Positions 1 to 8,352 of a stretch of DNA of 22,391 bases are shown piece by piece (within the stretch, counting starts at the first letter, position 1; each line of letters starts with the position of its first letter). The notes beneath the pieces were generated by a model. The model worked only from the letters and a program-made list of their open reading frames with translations. It was not told the DNA's origin and made no database searches. A program made the translations under genes and the position numbers. This DNA is from a virus, in IMG/VR virus record IMGVR_UViG_3300035698_008901, positions 1 to 22,391 of that record, one strand, 5' to 3'.

Positions 1-100
1 ATCGTGCATCTATTATTTTGTCATTAGTTCAATCATCATCATAATATTTTCAATTATATCGTATAGTAATCACACCTTTTATAAATTTTATATCACTCAT
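1..100 (-). CDS. Hypothetical protein, 5' part only (runs off the left edge)
   Basis: With UGA read as Gly, an ATG at 100 opens a frame that stays open to the window edge, giving 33 codons. It begins MSDIKFIKGVITIRYNGKYYDDDG and two of its glycines are TGA. It starts 29 nt after the stop of the metallophosphoesterase gene and continues the same leftward gene string. Too little is present to assign a family. The start is the first ATG after the preceding stop. The alternating hydrophobic and polar residues suggest beta strands, which is inference only. Confidence 0.5.
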
Positions 101-129
101 ACTGTTATAGGTTTTATTTGGTTAAAAGG

Positions 130-618
130 TTACAATACAAATTCTTGTAATTTTACTGGTTTGTAGTCTGTATATTCTAGTGCCAATAATTTATTATATC
201 ATGATAGCCTTTCTAAATCTTCAGGATGCCTATTCTGTGTGTCGTGGAAGTGTCAATGTATATTCAAATCAAAATATCAATCTCGTACTATTGGTATGTG
301 TGTAAATGCCAACCTCTTCCCAAAAATATCTATATCAAATCTCTCACAAGCTAAATCCCACCCATTATCCATATACCAATTATTACTTTTTCTGTCGTGG
401 TTTCATTTAACCAATACCCTTTTACAGTCTAGGTTCTTAAACCAATTATTATTTATCTTATCTTGTCATATACACACATCTCATAGATGAATCAACAAAT
501 CTATTTTTTTTATATCCAATAACCCTTTTTTTATTTTGTCTTCAAAGTCTTCTGGTCTTCCATATTCTATTAGTTGTTTATGTGAGAAGTGAGTATCTGT
601 TGTTACATATATCTTCAT
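130..618 (-). CDS. Calcineurin-like metallophosphoesterase, 162 aa
   Basis: This is a full set of calcineurin-like metallophosphoesterase motifs. The first metal site is D8-T-H10, followed by G46-D47, then G72-N73-H74-D75, H107 and H121-G-H123-F-H125. These residues bind two metal ions and hydrolyse phosphomono- or diesters. The glycines of GD, GNHD and GHFH are all encoded by TGA, which is among the best evidence for code 25 in the window. At 162 aa it is the size of small stand-alone phage and bacterial members such as YfcE-like enzymes. The substrate cannot be told from sequence; in phages such enzymes may act on nucleotides, RNA ends or second messengers. It lies at the distal end of the leftward string, after small membrane and coiled-coil proteins. 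Confidence 0.85.
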
Positions 619-646
619 CCTCTATATATTCTTATGTATGTAAAAA

Positions 647-838
647 TTATAATCCTAACTGTATAAAGCATATTACAACTCATAATAAGACTCAAAACAT
701 TACTCAAAACATAAATCATACAGTGCTAAATATTGCCTGTTTTAGAAATCAACCACTATATTTAGTTTTTGCTTCTTTGTATCATTCGCTATAAATCTCA
801 TCGTGAATTTGGTCTTCTATATCTATTTCATATTTCAT
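647..838 (-). CDS. Small membrane protein, 63 aa, C-terminal transmembrane helix
   Basis: Starts MKYEIDIEDQIHDEIYSEGY, a charged N-terminal region. A glycine-rich hydrophobic segment from about residue 38 to the end forms one transmembrane helix (motif FMFGVMFGVLLGVV). The helix glycines are mostly TGA and are spaced in a GxxxG-like way that could favour helix packing. The standard code breaks it into fragments. No family recognised. Its place among small proteins downstream of a lysozyme-like gene would fit a holin or spanin helper, but that is only context. Confidence 0.6.
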
Positions 839-874
839 CAGTAATATCTTATATAATAAAAGTCTTTAATTGCT

Positions 875-1078
875 CTATTCTTTGTTCTCTAAATCTTCCT
901 CTTTCTCTGCATTCAATATATTAGATAAAATCCTCCTCCATCTAATCTCTTGGTTTCTTTTCTTTAGTTGGAATTCATCCATATCTATTAATCAATCCAT
1001 TAATTGTTTCATCTGGTGTTCCTGTACTTTTTGGTCTACCTCTGTTAATCTGTTTGACTGTTCTTCAAATTTATTCAT
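875..1078 (-). CDS. Small coiled-coil protein, 67 aa
   Basis: Starts MNKFEEQSNRLTEVDQKVQEH and is almost entirely charged and helical: Lys, Glu, Gln and Arg with regularly spaced Leu, Ile and Met. One Gly (LMDGLIDM) is TGA. It probably forms a coiled coil. No family recognised. It is followed after 36 nt by the 63-aa membrane protein gene and is in the same leftward string. The start is the only ATG giving a full frame. Confidence 0.55.
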
Positions 1079-1118
1079 TTGTTAGTTATTTATATTTCTA
1101 AAAAGTAAATTCGTCATC

Positions 1119-1454
1119 TTATGTATCAGCGGCTAAATGTTCATCCATTGCTTGTTGCAGTATTTCTAGTCTATCTCTTGCTGCGCTATTGTCTGCGAGT
1201 GTCTGTCCTAGTCACCTTCAATATGGTTCAGAAGGACGATTTATACTATCTCATAGTGCAGCATCGAATGTTGCTCATCAAATAGTTGCTGTATCTCATA
1301 TCTCTTGTACTGGTATACTATCACCTGGAGTGTGTATATTATAATTTTGTGGTGAATAAGTATAACCACCAGCTATTTTACCTGTATTATTATCTTCTCT
1401 CTTTCAATTCTCTAATATATCTAGTTCTGATTGTTTTTCTGCTGTTCGCATCAT
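1119..1454 (-). CDS. Hypothetical protein, 111 aa
   Basis: Starts MMRTAEKQSELDILENGKRE. It has a central Gly/Tyr/Pro-rich part (GGYTYSPQNYNIHTPGDSIPV), a Gly/Ala-rich part, and a helical C-terminus with DRLEILQQAMDEHL. Seven or more glycines are TGA. The C-terminal helix may mediate oligomerisation. No family recognised. It starts 6 nt after the stop of the 52-aa membrane protein, so the two are probably cotranslated. A second ATG directly follows the first (1451). Confidence 0.55.
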
Positions 1455-1460
1455 TAAATA

Positions 1461-1619
1461 TTATTTGCTAAAATCTATACATTGTACTCATGTACTCCAA
1501 CTAAATACTAAAGTCTCAGTACAGTCAGGTATGTCTTTTGGAGTAATATACAATCGTATAGAACCCAAGAAAAATATGAAAGCTAACATTAAAACTATGA
1601 TTCTTTGTTCTCTATTCAT
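1461..1619 (-). CDS. Small membrane protein, 52 aa
   Basis: Starts MNREQRIIVLMLAFIFFLGSI: a short positively charged N-terminus followed by one hydrophobic helix (about residues 7-22), then a short tail with two cysteines (PDCTETL and VQCIDF). It could be a signal-anchored membrane or periplasmic protein. The start overlaps the end of the upstream gene by 8 nt, which suggests translational coupling. It lies two genes after a lysozyme-like protein, so a lysis role (holin or spanin) is possible but not shown. It reads through one TGA. Confidence 0.55.
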
Positions 1620-1947
1620 ATTTTTCTTTAAAGATAAATTCGTGTCTGTCTGCCAATTTTTGTATCATCTCAAACTGGTCTTTGTTTATCTTGGTATGAA
1701 AGACCTTAGTTCCTAATCCCATACTATGTATCCTTATCCATCAATTCCTTACAACATTCTCTGATGATGAATCTGGGTCAAACTTAGATTTCCAATATTT
1801 ATTCTCTACTCATACATAGCATCTATTTATGGTAGATAATAGTTCAGCATCATCATGTCTGATTACTGGTATCCATAACCCCCTTGGAGTAATCCATCAG
1901 ACTATCCCAACATCTTTATCTATCTCAGTCATTATTATTTCTTTCAT
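1612..1947 (-). CDS. Hypothetical protein, 111 aa
   Basis: Starts MKEIIMTEIDKDVGIVGWITP; a second Met at position 6 (1932) is an alternative start. It is soluble with a mixed alpha/beta look, five Trp and several TGA glycines. The last third (TKINKDQFEMIQKLADRHEF) is helical. Its start overlaps the lysozyme-like gene by 13 nt and its end overlaps the 52-aa membrane protein gene by 8 nt, so all three are likely translated from one message. I do not recognise the family. Confidence 0.55.
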
Positions 1948-2462
1948 TGGTTTCTAAATAGATAAAACGGCGTAACCTTAAATCAATAAATTCATTCTAA
2001 ACATCTTGTAACATTAGCTTCCCAATGCTTTCAGTCTTTAGCATAATATGTATCACAATCTGTAGTACACATACTTCATCAAAATCACATATCTCATATT
2101 GTTTGTTTCTTTCTTAAAGACCTTCAGTTTACACATCGGTCTACTATTCCTGCTATTCCTTCTTCTCGAGAATAGTATGGATTTGGTTTCTTACAGTTTC
2201 ATATATTATAGTCCCTCCACATATCTTTTCATAACCCAGTCTCTGCTGTAGCTATACATGGTAGAACTCAATACTTCAGTCCTCATCTAACTTCTTGTCT
2301 TTGCCAGTAGTCGCAATTATCCCAACCACGATAGGATAGGTAATTACATTCCCTTTGTTTTATGCTAACGATATTATAGTTGTATTGGTAGTCCATATAT
2401 TTCTGTGATATCTCTATCATAGAATTGTAATACATCATAAATCATGTCATAAATCCTAACAT
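1935..2462 (-). CDS. Lysozyme / lytic-transglycosylase-like protein, putative endolysin, 175 aa
   Basis: The central region reads LPCIATAETGLGKD followed by DYNIGNC. This resembles the catalytic-Glu segment of goose-lysozyme and SLT-like muramidases (A-x-x-E-T/S-G-x-G, then an N-I/W-G-N element), with helices and Trp/Tyr-rich parts after it. Such enzymes cleave the glycan strand of peptidoglycan. About 14 of some 20 glycines are TGA, so the gene is invisible under the standard code. Seven Cys are present, which suggests disulfides and an exported enzyme. The N-terminus (MLGFMTGFMMYY) is mildly hydrophobic but is not a clear signal peptide. Small membrane proteins follow, so this may be the lysis region. 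The family call is from motif resemblance only. Confidence 0.5.
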
Positions 2463-2463
2463 A

Positions 2464-2661
2464 CTAATCTTTATTATCTAAAAGAATTTCCTCACCAAAG
2501 AACTTTACTAGTTTTCCAGCTACTATAGCTGAGCAACCACCTCTTGGTTTAAGTTTTAGATAAGTTGATGGATGTATCTCTATCATCAAACATAACTTCT
2601 CTATACTAAGGAATTTCTTTATTCTTAGTTTCTCTAATTTCTCTACATTTAAATTATACAT
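2464..2661 (-). CDS. Small helix-turn-helix-like protein, 65 aa
   Basis: Reads MYNLNVEKLEKLRIKKFLSIEKLCLMI, then a segment with HPSTYLKLKPRGG and IVAGKLVKFFGEEIL. The order of helices (KFLSIEKLCLMIEIHPSTYLKLK) resembles a Cro/XRE-type HTH: 'start early, recognise, turn, helix'. It is likely a DNA-binding regulator, as is common next to phage recombination genes. I chose the ATG at 2661 because it overlaps the previous stop by only 8 nt; a longer frame starting at 2709 would lie inside the NinB-like gene. It contains no TGA. Confidence 0.5.
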   Translation of the reverse strand: MYNLNVEKLEKLRIKKFLSIEKLCLMIEIHPSTYLKLKPRGGCSAIVAGKLVKFFGEEILLDNKD

Positions 2662-3028
2662 TTGTTTCGTTATTAAATAAATCACTAGAAGGAATAATAA
2701 TTGGAGCAACCATATCTTTTATATTATCGATGAATTCCATCCACTCGTCCCTATTCATTCCTTTAGTGCTTTTTCAGTTCAACAACTCTCTCCTAAAATC
2801 ATTGTGTAATAATACTCTCGCTTCTCTAGTAGAGTAACCATTAGTTTCTTTACAGATGGTTTCTAATACTACGCCCCAGTAATATTTTCTTAATGCTGTA
2901 GTTTCGTTGTTGCTTGTTTTGAAACTGATTTCATAATATCAGTCAGGTAAAGATTGGATAAAAGCTTTAATCTCACCTCACCCATTTATCTCTCAACCTT
3001 TTATGTTCTTTATGAATAACTGTTCCAT
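2654..3028 (-). CDS. NinB-like phage recombination protein, 124 aa (tentative)
   Basis: The pattern is LPDGYYEISFKT, then ALRKYYWGVVLETICKETNGYS, a charged helical part (FRRELLNGKSTKGM), and an end with WMEFIDNIKDMVAPIIIPS. It resembles NinB/Orf-type recombination mediators: an LP-G-Y-V beta element, an N/K-YYWG helix, an EFS/EW helix, and an exit ending in I-x-I-P. NinB-type proteins bind single-stranded DNA during phage recombination. Position supports this, as it starts at the very stop of the SSB gene (TAA then ATG). Glycines at IKGGEINGG and DGYY use TGA. Family placement is moderate. Confidence 0.5.
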
Positions 3029-3607
3029 TTAGAAGGGTAAGTCCCCTTCAGGACCTGCGTTACTCTTCATTTCCTCTCTAGCTTCTTTTAGAACGTAAGC
3101 TCATTTTAGATGATTTCCAACGCTAACAAATGGAGAAAGCTTATCTCGTTCTGCTTTAATATCTTTGCTAACTGGTTTATTATCTTTAACTCTAAGCGCA
3201 TAAGTTGTATCAACTCATGAACCAGCTTTAGTTACTATCATATCATATTTTCTTGGGTCACATTTATCTTCATCAGATAGATAATTCTCTATATCGAACA
3301 ATACTCCTTTTTTATCAATTTGTAAGAATTGTAAGCATTCTGAATCATAACTCCAAACGATGAACGCCCAGAAATATTTATTGAATTGTGGTCCATACTT
3401 ACCGATAACAATATTATCAGGCTCTTTAGCTAATGGTTTAGCAGTCCTTGATGGTCTCTTTTTACCATCATCTTCTATCCAAGTCTCATATCAAACTATT
3501 GGGTCTGACATCACTCTGAAGTGATTGTCTCAATCCTCCAATTTCATAAAGTCGTTGTTAGAGTTTTGTGGAATTTTTTCTGCTTTCTCATCCATCCATT
3601 TATTCAT
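3029..3607 (-). CDS. Phage single-stranded DNA-binding protein, 192 aa
   Basis: The layout matches phage SSBs of the gp2.5/gp32-like OB-fold type. An N-terminal part with KLEDGDNHFRVMSDPIVGYE is followed by an aromatic core (FWAFIVWSYDSECLQFLQIDKK) and a lysine-containing strand region (YDMIVTKAGSG). The extreme C-terminus reads GPEGDLPF, an acidic, Phe-terminated tip like the protein-interaction tail of bacterial and phage SSBs. It coats single-stranded DNA and recruits replication and recombination partners through the tail. The gene sits between the ParB-like and NinB-like genes and its stop abuts the NinB-like start. Four glycines are TGA. Confidence 0.75.
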
Positions 3608-3634
3608 AGTTTATATATTTAATCTAATAAAAGT

Positions 3635-4357
3635 TTATTCGTAATAATAAAAGTTTTTCTCTCTATTTCTTCGGTTATATATTCTCTCTATCATACCAAT
3701 ATAATCATGTGCTGTTGTAGCTGGTAATAGCCAAGCAGAATTATGAGTAAATTTATCCTCAAACTTATCTATATTCATATCTTTTGCCATACATCTTTGT
3801 AAAGCGTTGATAAACTTAGCACTAGTAGCAAGTTCGTTCATTTCACCCATTCTTAAACAAGTACCACACAATTTAGAGGCCTCATCATAATGTGTTATCA
3901 TATACCTTCACTCTTTGAATGCTTTCACTGGTTTTCTATCTTCAGATACAGAGTCACCAGTATATCAAGCTAATATAGAAATAGCTACAGATACTGTTAT
4001 CTTGTACTTGGCCATAAAATCTCTCATTCTTTCATACGGCGGAAACCCTAACTCACAAAAAGCGTTTAAGTAATCTCCCATATTCCAATTCTTTGATGTA
4101 CTGTTCAACATCTGAACATCGTTTAGTTTTAGTCAATCCTTAATCATATAAGGAATATCCATCTCTAGGTTTCTTAGTGCGTGAAATCTGTGTTGCCCAT
4201 CAATAATCTGCATATCTTCATTTACTAAGATAGGCACAAAATCTGTAAGGTCTTTTCTTTTAAATGATTCCTCAAGTCTTTTAACGTGTGGCTCATTTAT
4301 TAATCTGTTTCAGTCTAAAAATTTGAATAGTCAGTAGGCTTTTGTCTTTTGTATCAT
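3635..4357 (-). CDS. ParB/DGQHR-type protein, 240 aa
   Basis: Residues 40-61 read FVPILVNEDMQIIDGQHRFHAL, the D-G-Q-H-R signature (D53 to R57) of the ParB/Srx-like nuclease-fold superfamily. The remainder is helical, with four Cys and His near SKLCGTCLRMGEMNE. In phages this family includes DNA-binding and nuclease-like proteins and DNA-modification regulators; some members bind or hydrolyse CTP. It begins 31 nt downstream of the structured RNA, which could therefore act as its leader. TGA encodes several glycines (YGLF, LDGN, KDGL, LAGY). Exact activity is unknown. It is followed by the SSB gene, so a role in DNA metabolism is likely. Confidence 0.7.
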
Positions 4358-4388
4358 GTATATAATTAGTTATAAAAAATTGTTTACT

Positions 4389-4600
4389 AAGCATTTAAAG
4401 TGTGAGCCGCCTAGGTCTCCAGTTATTCCCCCACTCGGGAGACTCCACGCTACACATCCGTTTGACATTCATAACTACATTAAGGTAATTACTCCTATCA
4501 TAGGATATGTTTCATCGCTAGTCAGGCGAATCATCAGACGTGTAGTGGGGCTAGATGCTCCTGTGTCAACGGCTCTGAGGAGCCCACGCTTTAAATGCTT
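4389..4600 (-). ncRNA. Candidate structured RNA, about 212 nt, closed by a perfect 12-bp terminal stem
   Basis: The ends AAGCATTTAAAG (4389-4400) and CTTTAAATGCTT (4589-4600) are perfect inverted repeats. The interior is visibly GC-richer than the AT-rich surroundings and holds no convincing gene. Internal pairings: 4564-4572 with 4458-4467 (nine pairs, one bulge); 4540-4548 with 4445-4455 (nine pairs, 2-nt bulge); and a hairpin 4415-4420 with 4438-4443. The first two pairings interleave and would form a pseudoknot. The strand is chosen from the neighbouring genes and could be the opposite. I tested tRNA, hammerhead and group I intron patterns by eye and none fits. Confidence 0.6.
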
Positions 4601-4609
4601 AATATATAT

Positions 4610-4855
4610 TTACTTAACTGGTTTTTTAATTCATGTTTCCTCTGTGTAGCTTTCTTCTACATATTCTCCTCGTCCATCATCAACCTCATCTAGGTCACAA
4701 TGATATCTTCAACAATCTCTTAGCATCTCGTGGTATCCATCTTTGATTGCATCATAGTTTTTTTCAAGATATTCGTTTACCGCATCTTGAAAAGCATATA
4801 AGTTGTCTTCGTAAGACCCTAAGTCTTGTACCTCTATTGCTTGCTCGCTATCCAT
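4610..4855 (-). CDS. Small acidic protein, 81 aa
   Basis: Starts MDSEQAIEVQDLGSYEDNLYAF and continues with a helical part (DAVNEYLEKNYDAIKDGY) and a tail rich in Glu and Asp (DLDEVDDGRGEYVEESYTEE). It is highly acidic, has two Cys and is probably soluble. No family recognised. It could be a DNA-mimic-like or regulatory small phage protein, which is only a guess from charge. Its stop lies 10 nt from the structured RNA. A weak promoter-like pair (TTGCAT, 16 nt, TATAAC) precedes it between 4880 and 4915. Confidence 0.5.
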
Positions 4856-4937
4856 TTATTAAATAAGAATATAAATTTGTTACACCTAGGTTATATAGAA
4901 ATTCTATGTAAATGCAAGGGGAAATATGGTTAACATT

Positions 4938-5060
4938 TTATACCCGGTATGAAGCGTAGAACCAATCGTTTTTATCTATCCAATTTGTAGCGTCTATAAA
5001 ATTATCAAACATTATTTCTACCATACCAGTCTTTTCTTTATAAACTATTTTGATTCTCAT
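4938..5060 (-). CDS. Very small protein, 40 aa
   Basis: Begins MRIKIVYKEKTGMVEIMFDN, then a Trp/Asp-rich helix and ends YASYRV. It overlaps the end of the preceding 60-aa gene by 16 nt, a common arrangement of coupled small phage genes. It has no TGA codon, so its reading does not depend on the code. Family unknown. Confidence 0.4.
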   Translation of the reverse strand: MRIKIVYKEKTGMVEIMFDNFIDATNWIDKNDWFYASYRV

Positions 5061-5227
5061 TTTACATATCAAGCGGATAAAAGTTTATCTTTATCTCTTT
5101 CTTTTGAATATGATGGCACTTTATATTCAACCATTCTAGTCCTATGTTGTATTTTAGCTTCACCTAGCCAAGGTTTCTTAGGTTTTACTACTCTTTGGTA
5201 ATATTTCTTTTGATAGTTCTCATCCAT
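5045..5227 (-). CDS. Small basic protein, 60 aa
   Basis: Begins MDENYQKKYYQRVVKPKKPWLGEAK and is Lys/Arg/Tyr-rich; it ends with GYVKGESK, where both glycines are TGA. The start is one base past the rusA stop (TAA, T, ATG), so it is probably translated with rusA. The basic character suggests nucleic-acid or protein binding. No family recognised. Confidence 0.5.
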
Positions 5228-5228
5228 A

Positions 5229-5615
5229 TTATTTATTTAATGAATAAATCTCAATTTCTACTCTACCTGCGTTTTTATCATATCATCAGTATTGGTAGTG
5301 TACTTCTTTTATAAAGTCATAGTTATCGTCTTCTAGCACACCTAATTCAACTAAAGCATCACAAACAAACTTATCGTGTATGCTACAAAAATTACTTAGG
5401 TCTGATTTTCTTTTTGTTGGATTAAAATATACTATCTTAATTCAAACTGGTGGCACTAACTTTCATTTTATTTGTTCTGATAACATCTGTTTATATATCT
5501 TTTTAACATTATTAGATACCTGAAAATGTAGGTTCCTGTATACATTTAAACTTATACTTATGTTTTTTTTCTTTTTTACTCCAACCTGAATTGTAAGTGG
5601 CATCTTTAGTTTCAT
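5229..5615 (-). CDS. rusA: RusA-like Holliday junction resolvase, 128 aa
   Basis: Matches the RusA layout: a beta strand with basic linker (LTIQVGVKKKKNIS), then SLNVYRNLHFQVSNNVKKIYK, a strand (GIKIVYFNP), and the acidic catalytic segment KRKSDLSNFCSIHDKFVCDALVELGVLEDDN. In E. coli RusA the acidic residues are in a DLDN motif and a downstream DD. Here the first is D72 and the downstream pair is D96-D97, but the second position of DLDN is Ser (S74). RusA proteins resolve branched DNA in phage replication. I chose the ATG at 5615 (an ATG at 5603 is an alternative) because the N-terminal strand and SLN motif are needed; an internal ATG at 5486 would lose them. The start region lies inside the HNH gene. 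Confidence 0.75.
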
Positions 5616-5973
5616 TTTTCTTGTTATATTTTAAATTTTTCTCATAATAAACCGAACCTGTCTTTGTTATTTTGCTATAATCTCATCTGTTTTTGTGTTG
5701 TTCTTGTCTTGTAGCCCGTCTACAGTTTTCTTTACAATAGTCTCCATTATTATTTATCCTTTCTATCGTTGTATTCTTTTCTCAATGTTCAATTAAATGT
5801 AGTGTATATGATTTATACATATCATCAACAAAGCCCCAGTAATCTAATCGACTGTTGCAGACATATATATCTCTACCTCAATAGTATTGATAATGGGTAT
5901 TTTTAATATTATAACATCTGTCGATTATTCATCATCGTATGTTTTTATATCTTTTATCAAAATCTTCTTTCAT
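5512..5973 (-). CDS. HNH endonuclease, homing type, 153 aa; overlaps rusA
   Basis: Residues read GGIIDRCYNIKNTHYQYYGGRDI, then IERINNNGDYCKENCRRATRQEQHKNR. This is the pattern of AP2-associated HNH homing endonucleases (R-C-Y-N, Y-x-x-Y-G-G-R-x-I, DRIDNNGNY, EN-C-R-W-A-T). These are selfish nicking/cleaving enzymes common in phages. The second Gly of YGGR, and the first, use GGT and TGA. Its last ~34 codons (from about 5615) fall in the rusA reading region in another frame and show no family pattern, so they are probably read-through into rusA. The HNH gene thus looks like an insertion placed directly upstream of rusA. Upstream lies about 120 nt without a gene. Confidence 0.75.
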
Positions 5974-6095
5974 TTTATGGTGTTTTTAATTAAATTTTCC
6001 CAGTTCTCTTTTAAATGATTATTTCAACCTCAGAAGTTTTAGTGTTGAGTCAAGTATTTGTACCAATGTACTATTTGTTGTCAGTGGTGTAATTT

Positions 6096-6383
6096 CTAGT
6101 CCAGTCACAACAGCTTTCTTTTACGAGTTAAAATTTTATCAACTCTGTACAAAAGTCTTGCCCTGTTCTCATCTGTGTTGTTGTGGTGTATCCAGTCGTG
6201 GTGATTACGGCATAGCCCTATCAAATCTCATCAATCTGATTGGTTAGTACGCCTAGCTCTACATGATGATTTTATATGATGGATGTCAGCAAAAAGCTTC
6301 CAGCAGCCCATAATCTCACATTGTATTTTATCACCCTCTTTTATTTTTCTGCTTTTACAGAAATCTCTTTTGTGCTTTTGCAT
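6096..6383 (-). CDS. HNH endonuclease-like protein, 95 aa
   Basis: Contains ADIHHIKSSCRARRTNQSDGGDLIGLCRNHHDWIHHN, which fits an HNH fold: a H-H pair, an N-x-S-D core, and a final N-H-H-x-x-x-H. Cys residues near FCKSRK, QCEIMGCW and LCRNHH would bind a structural zinc. The central GG is TGA-TGA. Small phage HNH proteins act as free-standing endonucleases, or as packaging nickases when next to terminase; here it lies next to the primase-helicase instead, 16 nt after its stop. The start is the first ATG after that stop. Confidence 0.7.
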
Positions 6384-6399
6384 TTTATTTATTTAGTAA

Positions 6400-8352
6400 C
6401 TAAACATTTCTTTGTATCTCAGCAAACTCACTCATTCCATAGTATTGTCATTTGTGAAAGTAGACACTGACCTCGTCTATGTGTGCTTTACCTAGCCTTT
6501 GTTTAGATTTTCTTACTACCAGTTCTGCTTTTTCATCTGCTCATATACCAACCTGGTCGTCTTCAGGAATTGATAGTGATGGTCTTTTTATGTAGAATAT
6601 ATTGTCAGGCTTAATCTGTATGTCACCAGTTCATCTAAAGGATAACGTGTTTTTTAGGGCACCTGCTTTATCTGTGTGGTGTAGTAATACTATCGCTATT
6701 CACTCCTGGTGAGCCACTTGATACAGGTACTCTATCACCTCTGTGTTGTCTGCAAACTCGTTGCCAGTCCATCTTATTTTAACTAAATTATCTATAAATA
6801 CTACATTGGCACCGAACTTTTTCATCTTCTGTATATCTCATCTGACATCGTTTATTCACGCCTTTAGGTTCTCACAATGGAAGAAATTATGGTCTGTAAC
6901 TAAATCTTTTTTGTATTTCCTGGTCTGTATCTCATCATCTGCTGTAATCTGGGCGTCCATAAATCTATTCATAGCCCCTATTTTCCAGAAATAGTATTGC
7001 TCTATTATATCTGAGAATTGCATTTCATAGCTTAGAAACCCCACCTTTAGCCCAAGGTCGATATTGTGCTTCATCATCAGATAAGCAAATGTTGTTTTAC
7101 CCGCATTAGGCGAACCAACAATAATATTCATAGTCCCTAAGTGGATTGGTTTTAGTTTTTCGTTTATATCGTCCACCATAAATTTAACCATTACCCCGTT
7201 TTTGTAGATTGATTTTACGTCTTTCATCTTTTCATAGTTTGCTTGCTTCTCTTTCTCAATATCCCCAATAGTCACATCTTTTTGTGGTTCCTTTTTTTCC
7301 GTAGGCTCATTTTGGCTTGCTTTCCACGCTTCTAATTCCTTATCGGCTATTTCTTTTATGCTATCGTAGTGCTCCTCAAATCGTTTGTATGTATCTGCAT
7401 CGCTTAATCTCTCCCTAGCTTTTATGTATGTAAACGTGTTATATGTCTCATCTTCTGCTCCTCGAGCCCACTTACTACATCATTTATGTGTCACAAGGTT
7501 ATTGTCGCTGTGATATAACAACCCCTGTGGTTCCTTTTTGTCTGCTCCATAGAATAATCATTTGTTCCCTTTTAGTCCAAATCAAAATTCAGCACAAACA
7601 ATGTTGTCTAGTGGTATTGAGTTAATAGCTTCTGTTTTAGTTCAATCACTAACAGAAACTGTTTTGTTTTTATACTCCTCTTTTTTTAGGTGTTCCTTTT
7701 TAGATTTTTCAGTCAATACATTCTTCCCTGCTCACTCGACCATAGCAAATCGTATTGAGTGTTGTGGTTGTGATTTAATTATCACACACTCCATAGCCCC
7801 CAAATCAAAGTCTTTCTTTTTTCTTAGATTGATTGTTCCTGGCAGTCTTGATAGTCTACCAATATTTTTCATAACCGCATCGCAACTGTATGGCGTATCT
7901 TTTAATATTAAATCTACGGCATCAAACATAGCACCAACTCCGGCACTGTATGTATCAACATCAAAAGCTTGTTCGTCTCAAACATAATATATATGCAACC
8001 CATTTCATGTCATAACAACATAAGAATAATCCTCGTATGAGTGCTTATCCAGTAGGTCCAAAATCATATCTACCTCAATCATCATTTTATCGTGTGTTAG
8101 TACCACCCCATGTTTTTTAAGGTAGTCTAGCCTTATATCTAAATCAACTACAAAGTACTTTTTAGATACTATATCCTCATTGCTACATCTTTTGGTTAGC
8201 TTCTCTCATAATCAACAACAGAAAAACCCTTTTTCTTTTCAAAATATATCTTTTAGCCCTACAACGTGGTTGTAGTTCTGGTTAATTTCAACTATTGACT
8301 CGCCTTTTAAGTCTTTTATAAATTCGATAAGGTCTTCGATTTTTGTTATCAT
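6400..8352 (-). CDS. Bifunctional AEP primase - RecA-like helicase, 650 aa
   Basis: Two modules are visible. The N-terminal part is an archaeo-eukaryotic-primase (AEP) type domain: metal site VVDLDI (D70, D72), the motif TGNGLH (T115 to H120; the first Gly is TGA) and SRLPGTINLRKK. The C-terminal part is a RecA/DnaB-type ATPase: Walker A GSPNAGKTT (G413 to T421), Walker B VVFIDN (D521), and a downstream LLHHTDKAG element. It would make RNA or DNA primers and unwind the fork in phage replication. Only the C-terminal half has long frames without TGA readthrough, so the standard code hides the fusion. It begins at the base following the stop of the DUF6291-like gene, as coupled translation would predict. 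Confidence 0.85.

Noticed and set aside
2464-2709. Longer start (2709) for the HTH-like protein
   Set aside because: It would overlap the NinB-like gene by 56 nt; the ATG at 2661 gives a normal short overlap and keeps the HTH region.
4500-4550. Hammerhead-like CTGATGA and GAAAC elements on the minus strand
   Set aside because: The stem II next to CTGATGA starts with a U-U mismatch and no NUH cleavage site is placed before the matching stem I strand.
4356-4649. 97-aa plus-strand ORF
   Set aside because: It covers the structured RNA and the end of the minus-strand 81-aa gene; the protein shows no family pattern and the region's inverted repeats explain its base composition.
5229-5486. Short 85-aa version of the RusA-like gene starting at 5486
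   Set aside because: It lacks the N-terminal strand and SLN-Y-R motif that are present in frame upstream, from ATG 5615.
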